DNA of 64,000 nucleotides. It comes from Gammaproteobacteria bacterium. GTDB taxonomy: Bacteria > Pseudomonadota > Gammaproteobacteria > GRL18. Shown here in pieces: positions 58,198 through 64,000 of this stretch. The notes beneath the pieces are model-generated. The model was not told the origin of the DNA, did no database searches, and saw only the letters and a list, made by a program, of their open reading frames with translations. Location: assembly GCA_026196615.1 (NCBI GenBank), contig JAPHSW010000017.1:1-64000 (forward strand). Reading direction: 5' to 3'. Made by a program: the position numbers and the translations under genes. Numbering within the stretch: position 1 is the first letter of the stretch; every line of letters starts with the position of its first letter.

Positions 58198-60156
58198 ATG
58201 TTTGTTAAGTCAATAAATTTTGTATTTTCACTCTTTTTCTTAAGTCTCATATTGACAACAAATAGTTTTGGAAAAGAAGCAAGTAAGGACGACTATTTTA
58301 ATCTTAGCTTACAAGAATTGGCCAACTTATCAGTCATCAGCGGTATCTCAAGAAAAGAGCAAAGCAATTTTCATTCAACTTCTGCCAGTTATGTTATTAC
58401 CCAGGAAGCCATTAAACGTTCAGGAATGATGACAATTCCTGATTTACTTCGAATGGTCCCAGGTATGCATGTCTCTCAGCTTAATGGCAATATGTGGGCA
58501 ATCAATACTCGTTCACCCAATAATCGCTTTTCTGATGAATTACTGGTTATGATAGATGGTCGAAGTGTCTTTAATACACTTTTTAATGGTGTTTATTGGA
58601 GTCGTGTGGATACCATGTTAGAAGATATCGAACGCATTGAAGTGATAAGAGGGCCTGGTTCCTCTTTATGGGGGTCTAATGCCTCTAATGGTATTGTCAA
58701 TATTGTCACTAAAACAGCAGATAAAACTCAGGGACTTTTGTTTAATGTTAGTGCTGGTACGGAGCAGTTTGACAATGAGGAAAGCCTCCGTTTGGGGTTT
58801 TCTGGAGAACATCATGATTCTCGAGTCTATGTTAAGAGAACACGTCTGGTGCCAAGTACATATCCACCTCATGATGAACAGGCACGTGATGTTTTTGAAC
58901 CAGGTAAGACGGATTATGATGGCCGTAAATGGTCGCAAGCTGGATTTCGTAGTGACCTGTTTTTATCCTCCAGACAATCATTGACTGTTCAGGGGGATTA
59001 TTACAAGGGTTATGAAGATGAAATGCGTGTACCTGAACTCAAAAATACAATTGATGTGACTGGGCACAATGTGCTGGCTCGATATCAACATGAGCTTGAA
59101 AATAACTCGACGGCAGTCTTGCAGGTTTATGTGGACTATACGGAATCAGAAGATGATTTTTTTAAAGATATTCGTGAAACTTATGATATTGATTTTTCAC
59201 ACAATTTCATGCTCACTCGACAACAATTTTTGTGGGGAATGAGTTATCGACAGGTGAATAATCGTACAGATCATTATGGGAATGTTGGGCGTTTTGCTTT
59301 ATCTCCCGAAAAAAGGACAGATGAAACAAGTACTTTTTTTATACAGGATGAAATTTCTTTGGTGGAAGATATTTTGTTTTTAACGATTGGTTCTAAATTT
59401 GAAAATAATGATTATACGGATCAAGAATCTCAGCCTAATATTAAATTAGCTTATCACTATAATGAAGATGTTTTTTTCTGGGGTTCTCTTTCAAAAGCTA
59501 TTTCAATACCTTCACGTACACAATCGGATGCCTATCTGGATTTTAATGCCTTTAATAATTTTTGTTCGCCTGCCTTTGGTTTGACTAATGATCCTGAATT
59601 AGGTTGTATTATTCCAATTGGTTCTACGGATCTGGAAGCCAACACTCTGTATGCCAAAGAATTGGGGTATCGTCATAAATTTGATAATAATATCACTATT
59701 GATAATACATTGTTTATGCATGACTATCGCCAAAATCCAGGAGGGAATCATCGTACAGACTATATCTGGGGATATGAGGGAGTAATTAACTATAAAGTGA
59801 ATAGTGACTGGGCACTTGAAGCTTCCTGGACCTATCATCGAGGTAAAGATAGCATTACGGAAAAAGAAATTGAAGATGTTCCAAGAAATTCAGGTTTTCT
59901 AAGCTCTTATTATACTTTGCGAGATAATATTGATTTGGATCTTAGTTATTACTATACGAGCCATACAGACACCCACGAACGCATTCAACGAGTTGATTTA
60001 AGATTAGGCTATCGCCCAACAAAAACAATTGAGCTGAGTCTGATTGGTAGTAATCTTTTCGACTCAAAACATACGGAAGGAAAATCCGAATCAACAAGAG
60101 CTAATACAAATATAAAACGAGCTGTTATTGGTAAAATAAGCTATAAATTTAATTAG
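58198..60156 (+). CDS. TonB-dependent outer-membrane receptor
   Basis: This 652-residue protein has a signal peptide (about 1-25, ending NSFGKEA). The plug domain (about 50-175) has AIKRSGMMTIPDLLRMVPGM, VMIDGRSVFN and IERIEVIRGPGSSLWGSNAS. A 22-strand barrel follows and ends ISYKFN. Two Cys (FCSPAF and LGCIIP) may pair in an outer loop. The ligand cannot be told; it could be a siderophore, vitamin B12 or another chelate. No tonB/exbB, transport or heme genes are nearby, and no Fur box was recognised. Confidence 0.92.
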   Translation: MFVKSINFVFSLFFLSLILTTNSFGKEASKDDYFNLSLQELANLSVISGISRKEQSNFHSTSASYVITQEAIKRSGMMTIPDLLRMVPGMHVSQLNGNMWAINTRSPNNRFSDELLVMIDGRSVFNTLFNGVYWSRVDTMLEDIERIEVIRGPGSSLWGSNASNGIVNIVTKTADKTQGLLFNVSAGTEQFDNEESLRLGFSGEHHDSRVYVKRTRLVPSTYPPHDEQARDVFEPGKTDYDGRKWSQAGFRSDLFLSSRQSLTVQGDYYKGYEDEMRVPELKNTIDVTGHNVLARYQHELENNSTAVLQVYVDYTESEDDFFKDIRETYDIDFSHNFMLTRQQFLWGMSYRQVNNRTDHYGNVGRFALSPEKRTDETSTFFIQDEISLVEDILFLTIGSKFENNDYTDQESQPNIKLAYHYNEDVFFWGSLSKAISIPSRTQSDAYLDFNAFNNFCSPAFGLTNDPELGCIIPIGSTDLEANTLYAKELGYRHKFDNNITIDNTLFMHDYRQNPGGNHRTDYIWGYEGVINYKVNSDWALEASWTYHRGKDSITEKEIEDVPRNSGFLSSYYTLRDNIDLDLSYYYTSHTDTHERIQRVDLRLGYRPTKTIELSLIGSNLFDSKHTEGKSESTRANTNIKRAVIGKISYKFN

Positions 60157-60285
60157 TTTCTAGTGGTTATTTTTAAATGCTCGTCGTTATTACTTTTGAA
60201 TTGGCAATTAATAATAAGTCAAAAATCAATATATGCTAAAATTCGATTTTGATTTTTAAAATTTATTTCTGTGAATGGTTTTTAG

Positions 60286-61047
60286 ATGACTTATTTGGGC
60301 AAGAATAGTAATAACATTCGTATTGTTATGATCAATACATCCCACCCTGGCAACATCGGTGCAGCGGCAAGAGTAATGAAAAATATGGGCCTAACCCGGC
60401 TCTATCTTGTTAATCCAAAGCAATTTCCTAACTATGAAGCAACAGCAATGGCTTCAGGAGCTGATGATTTATTGTCTCAGGCGAAAGTTTGTACTTCGTT
60501 TGAAGAAGCCCTTGAAGGGTGTCACTTGGTTTTAGGAACAACTGCTCGAGAACGAAAAATTCAACATGAATTTATTGGTGCTCGTGAAGCGGGTGAATTG
60601 TCTGTAGATGAATCAGCGAGTCATGAAGTTGCATTAGTTTTTGGTCGGGAAAGAACGGGGTTGACCAATGATGAAATAGGTTTGTGCCATAAATTGATTA
60701 ATATTCCAACTAATCCAGACTATAGCTCATTGAATGTGGCTTCTGCAGTGCAAATTGTAACGTATGAAGTGATGATGGCGTTTCAAGCTCTAACAATTGA
60801 TGATCATCAGAAGGTGCAGTCTAGTGAAGTTGAGGCAGAAGTTGAAAAGTTTGCATCCAGTGAAAACATGGAACGTTTTTATGAACACCTCCAGGAAACA
60901 CTTATTGACATTGATTTTTTGCGAGTAAAACAGTCGCCACAGCTTATGCCCAAATTACGCCATATCTATAATAGAGTTCGTTTAAAGCAGGAAGAAGTCA
61001 ATATATTACGTGGAATTTTAAACAAAACTCAAAGGCTAAAAAAATAA
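60286..61047 (+). CDS. trmJ: tRNA (cytidine/uridine-2'-O-)-methyltransferase TrmJ
   Basis: This 253-residue SPOUT methyltransferase modifies position 32 of tRNA. N-terminal motif: NTSHPGNIGAAARVMKNMG; the knot region: VALVFGRERTGLTNDE and NIPTNPDYSSLNVASAVQ. The C-terminal helical extension is typical of TrmJ. The order suhB-trmJ-cysE-iscR-iscS is common in gammaproteobacteria, here interrupted by the TonB receptor. Confidence 0.95.
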   Translation: MTYLGKNSNNIRIVMINTSHPGNIGAAARVMKNMGLTRLYLVNPKQFPNYEATAMASGADDLLSQAKVCTSFEEALEGCHLVLGTTARERKIQHEFIGAREAGELSVDESASHEVALVFGRERTGLTNDEIGLCHKLINIPTNPDYSSLNVASAVQIVTYEVMMAFQALTIDDHQKVQSSEVEAEVEKFASSENMERFYEHLQETLIDIDFLRVKQSPQLMPKLRHIYNRVRLKQEEVNILRGILNKTQRLKK

Positions 61048-61248
61048 AGTCAATTCTTTTTATGTTTAAATTTTAACCATTTTTTTGATATTTGTCGGGT
61101 TTGCCCCAATGTTAGAGATTGAGTGTTTTGCTATTTCCTAGTAAAATGCGCAGTCTTTGTCTTAGTGGCTTTATTTTTTTCTGTCACAGGCATTCAAGTG
61201 ATTTTTCTGAGCTGAATTAAATGAAAAAATTAATTGAGAATTTATTAA

Positions 61249-62190
61249 ATGTTTGAGCGTTTAAAAGAAGACATCCAATGTGTATTTGAACGTGATCCTG
61301 CTGCACGAAATTACTTTGAAGTGTTGACGACATACCCAGGTGTTCATGCAATGCTATTTTATCGCATGAATAATCGTCTTTGGAATTGGAATCTCCGCTG
61401 GTTGGCCCGTTTTTTCTCATCTCTGGCAAGACTTTTTACGGGTATTGAGATTCATCCCGGAGCAACAATAGGACGTCGTTTTTTTATTGATCACGGAATG
61501 GGCGTTGTTATTGGTGAAACAACAACTATTGGTGACGATTGTACTTTATATCATGGGGTTACATTAGGTGGAACATCCTGGGATAAAGGGAAACGCCACC
61601 CTACTTTATGTAACGATGTTGTTGTGGGGGCTGGAGCTAAAGTGCTAGGGCCTATTACATTAGAAGATGGCTCTCGTGTTGGTTCGAATGCTGTTGTAGT
61701 AAAGGATGTGCCTGAATCTTGTACCGTGGTTGGTATTCCTGGGCGGGTTATTACAAATCCAGGTAGTAACAAGCGCGATAAAGGGGAAGAAGACTCTAAG
61801 CAAGCTCAAGATATTCATCCAAATGATGAAAAACGAGAGCATATGGCTAAAAAAATTGGTTTTGATGCTTATGGCACTTCCAGTGAAATGCCCGATCCTG
61901 TTGCCCATGCGATTAATTGTATGTTAGATCATATGCATTCAGTCGATGACAAACTTGAAAAAATGTGCACAGCAATTCGTTCTATTGATGCGGAGTTTCC
62001 AGATATTTCTATACCGGATGTTCATATCTGTGAAATAACTCCAATTGATGAACACCCAGAGGCTTGTCCTGCACAAGATATTTGTGCTGTCTCTAATAAA
62101 TCAGATGAAAATGTTCATATTGTGCACTTAGACGCTAAAATTCCAGTTCGAAAAAATTTGGATTCAAGTATTGATAAAGGTGGTTCTTAA
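61249..62190 (+). CDS. cysE: Serine O-acetyltransferase with long C-terminal extension
   Basis: This 313-residue enzyme supplies O-acetylserine for cysteine synthesis. The core (about 1-170) has left-handed beta-helix repeats with [37 protein letters not shown] and [21 protein letters not shown]. The short N-terminal form resembles the EpsC/NifP type. About 140 further residues follow: a charged linker, a conserved-looking segment [20 protein letters not shown] and an acidic tail with several Cys. The role of the tail is unknown. It sits before iscR/iscS, which consume cysteine. Confidence 0.93.
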   Translation: MFERLKEDIQCVFERDPAARNYFEVLTTYPGVHAMLFYRMNNRLWNWNLRWLARFFSSLARLFTGIEIHPGATIGRRFFIDHGMGVVIGETTTIGDDCTLYHGVTLGGTSWDKGKRHPTLCNDVVVGAGAKVLGPITLEDGSRVGSNAVVVKDVPESCTVVGIPGRVITNPGSNKRDKGEEDSKQAQDIHPNDEKREHMAKKIGFDAYGTSSEMPDPVAHAINCMLDHMHSVDDKLEKMCTAIRSIDAEFPDISIPDVHICEITPIDEHPEACPAQDICAVSNKSDENVHIVHLDAKIPVRKNLDSSIDKGGS

Positions 62191-62226
62191 ATATATTAGA
62201 CAGAAAAACATCTGAAAGCCATGAAA

Positions 62227-62251
62227 ATACTTGACTAAAACAGTTGGTTTT
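62227..62251 (+). promoter_or_regulatory. Type 1 IscR-binding site in the iscR promoter
   Basis: The 25-base site starts ATACTTGACTAAAACAGT and matches the E. coli type 1 consensus at 22 of 25 positions by my count. It overlaps a promoter with TTGACT at 62231 and TAAGAT at 62254, spaced 17 bp. Fe-S-loaded IscR should repress its own operon here. Confidence 0.85.
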
Positions 62252-62293
62252 CTTAAGATGGAAGCATAATCTTTTAAAAACAGGAATAAACCA

Positions 62294-62803
62294 ATGAGAT
62301 TGACCACAAAAGGGCGCTACGCAGTAACCGCAATGTTAGATTTAGCACTCCATTATGAAAATGGTCCTATAACGCTAGCTGATATTTCTCAGCGTCAGGA
62401 AATCTCTCTTTCTTATCTGGAACAGCTATTTTCCAAGTTAAGAAAAAATTCTTTAGTTGATAGTGCTAGAGGTCCAGGGGGAGGCTATCGTTTGAGTCGA
62501 CCGGCTGATGAGGTAGTCGTTGCTGAAATTATTGCTGCTGTTGATGAAACAGTTGATGCGACTCGTTGTAAGCGAAAAGGGAATTGTCAGCATGAAGAAA
62601 GATGTTTAACTCACGAACTCTGGTGTGATTTAAGCGATCAAATTTTTGACTTTTTGGCTAATATATCTTTAGGAAATCTGGTTGAAAAACAGGAAGTTCG
62701 TGAAGTTGCCAGACGACAAGATAAAGCCGTTCAAATTAATGGCGATAGCATTGGCTTAAAAGAAAGCCTGAAAGAGAGTTTGGAAGAATCTAACGTGGCA
62801 TAA
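62294..62803 (+). CDS. iscR: Fe-S cluster regulator IscR
   Basis: This 169-residue Rrf2-family regulator has an N-terminal winged helix ([20 protein letters not shown]) and [2Fe-2S] ligands C92, C98, C104 and H107 in [20 protein letters not shown], the same numbers as in E. coli. A repetitive C-terminus ([12 protein letters not shown]) follows. It is the first gene of the isc operon and should sense cluster supply and repress itself and iscS. Confidence 0.97.
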   Translation: MRLTTKGRYAVTAMLDLALHYENGPITLADISQRQEISLSYLEQLFSKLRKNSLVDSARGPGGGYRLSRPADEVVVAEIIAAVDETVDATRCKRKGNCQHEERCLTHELWCDLSDQIFDFLANISLGNLVEKQEVREVARRQDKAVQINGDSIGLKESLKESLEESNVA

Positions 62804-62860
62804 GTTTGCCTTTTTTATACATAAAGAATATTTGTTACCAACAGTTTACAGGAATTATTA

Positions 62861-64000
62861 ATGAGTTCACCGATATATCTGGACTATTCAGCAACCACAC
62901 CAGTTGATAAGCGTGTTGCCGAGAAAATGTGCCATTACTTGACAATGGAAGGGAATTTCGGAAATCCAGCTTCTCGCTCTCACAAATATGGTTGGGATGC
63001 AGAAACTGCTGTTGAAGAAGCACGAGCAAATGTTGCTGCTTTAATTAATGCTGATGCAAAAGAAATTGTCTGGACTTCGGGAGCAACAGAATCAGATAAT
63101 CTGGCTATTAAAGGTGCTGCGCATTTTTATGCTAAACGCGGCAAGCATATTATTACCTCTAAAACAGAGCATAAAGCAGTTCTTGATACCTGTCGTCAAT
63201 TAGAACGTGAAGGTTATGAAGTGACTTATCTTGACCCAGAAGAAGATGGACTCATAGATATTTCCAAGCTTGAAGCGGCAATGCGAGATGATACGATTAT
63301 CGTGTCGATTATGCATGTTAATAATGAAATTGGTGTGATTCAGGATATTGAAGCAATTGGAGAATTGTGTCGTTCAAGAAAAATTGTTTTTCATGTAGAT
63401 GCGGCGCAAAGTGCAGGTAAAACTGAAATAGATCTGCAAAAGTTAAAAGTTGATTTGTTATCTATTTCAGCACATAAAGTCTATGGTCCCAAAGGAATTG
63501 GTGCCTTATATGTACGCCGAAAGCCAAGAATTCGCATTGAAGCTCAAATGCATGGTGGTGGACATGAGCGTGGTATGCGTTCTGGAACACTTGCAACACA
63601 TCAAATTGTGGGAATGGGTGAAGCATTTAAAATTGCTAAAGAAGAAATGAACGATGAAAATAAACGCATTACTGCTTTACGCGATCGTTTATTAAATGGT
63701 TTTAATGATATGGAAGAACTTTATGTCAATGGTAATCTGGAACACAGAGTACCACACAACTTGAATTTAAGTTTCAACTTTGTGGAAGGTGAATCCTTAT
63801 TGATGGCAATTGATTCATTAGCGGTTTCTTCAGGCTCAGCTTGTACATCTGCGAGTTTGGAACCTTCTTATGTTCTAAGAGCTATTGGTCGCAACGATGA
63901 GCTTGCTCATAGTTCGATTCGTTTCAGTCTTGGACGTTTTACCACTGAAGAAGATGTTGATTACACCATCAAATTACTTAAAGAAAAAGTAGATAAATTA
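62861..64000 (+). CDS. iscS: Cysteine desulfurase IscS (3' partial)
   Basis: The frame is open from the ATG at 62861 to the window end, 380 codons, so the stop lies outside; the full protein should be about 404 residues. The PLP Lys is K206 in [11 protein letters not shown] and the catalytic Cys is C328 in [14 protein letters not shown], both with E. coli numbering. It starts [19 protein letters not shown], with AGGA ahead of it. IscS supplies sulfur for Fe-S clusters and tRNA thiolation. iscU and others are expected just past the window. Confidence 0.97.
   Translation, partial: MSSPIYLDYSATTPVDKRVAEKMCHYLTMEGNFGNPASRSHKYGWDAETAVEEARANVAALINADAKEIVWTSGATESDNLAIKGAAHFYAKRGKHIITSKTEHKAVLDTCRQLEREGYEVTYLDPEEDGLIDISKLEAAMRDDTIIVSIMHVNNEIGVIQDIEAIGELCRSRKIVFHVDAAQSAGKTEIDLQKLKVDLLSISAHKVYGPKGIGALYVRRKPRIRIEAQMHGGGHERGMRSGTLATHQIVGMGEAFKIAKEEMNDENKRITALRDRLLNGFNDMEELYVNGNLEHRVPHNLNLSFNFVEGESLLMAIDSLAVSSGSACTSASLEPSYVLRAIGRNDELAHSSIRFSLGRFTTEEDVDYTIKLLKEKVDKL

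Noticed and set aside
62861-64000. iscS as a broken gene, because no stop codon is present
   Set aside because: The frame is intact with the catalytic Lys and Cys at the expected positions; it is simply cut by the window edge.

Overview
The window is a stretch of bacterial chromosome that is AT-rich by eye, gene-dense and almost wholly housekeeping in character. The gene content and order (parE/parC, epmB-efp-epmA, glyA-nrdR-ribDE-ribBX-ribH-nusB-thiL-pgpA, queA-tgt-yajC-secDF, suhB/trmJ-cysE-iscR-iscS) are those of a gammaproteobacterium. A DabA/DabB inorganic-carbon uptake locus and a PEP carboxylase suggest a CO2-fixing, possibly sulfur-oxidising, lifestyle. That lifestyle is an inference: no RuBisCO, Sox or carboxysome gene lies in the window. 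No phage, insertion sequence, CRISPR array or plasmid gene was seen.

Layout. 1-2.3 kb: the 3' part of a receiver-nucleotidyl cyclase gene and a secreted TPR/FGE-sulfatase-domain protein. 2.35-11.95 kb (minus strand): a five-gene membrane cluster, in transcription order NuoM-like A, dabA, dabB, NuoM-like B, NuoM-like C. 12.2-21.8 kb: parE, a receiver-GGDEF diguanylate cyclase and parC, then on the minus strand a PilZ-like protein followed by a FimX-like REC-PAS-GGDEF-EAL protein whose catalytic motifs are degenerate. 22.2-25.7 kb: elongation factor P and its two lysylation enzymes plus a zinc-ribbon protein. 25.9-29.3 kb: a chemoreceptor and psd. 29.5-37.1 kb: glyA, nrdR, the riboflavin genes, nusB, thiL and pgpA. 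37.2-43.2 kb: a retropepsin-like protease, yaaA, ppc and a secreted protein of unknown function. 43.6-47.5 kb: two unknown genes, galU, and a copper-delivery group (unknown anchored protein, SCO, PCuAC). 47.5-50.8 kb: an accessory region with CBS and PilZ proteins and a set of very short genes, several of them single-span membrane microproteins below normal annotation cut-offs. 51.0 kb: tRNA-Leu(CAA). 51.2-57.0 kb: queA, tgt, yajC, secD, secF. 57.1-64 kb: suhB (its 3' end lies in a 19-bp tandem repeat), a TonB-dependent receptor, trmJ, cysE, iscR behind a good type-1 IscR site, and iscS, which runs off the window end.

How the parts work together. DabA/B plus three extra proton-pump-like subunits would use ion motive force to trap CO2 as bicarbonate, which PEP carboxylase among others would use. 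Four genes (the diguanylate cyclase, the FimX-like protein and two PilZ or PilZ-like proteins) point to c-di-GMP control, probably of type IV pili for the FimX-like protein. The SCO/PCuAC group would load the CuA site of a cytochrome c oxidase. The most unusual items are the enlarged Dab cluster, with divergence at key residues in one subunit, and the microprotein cluster near 49.7-50.8 kb.
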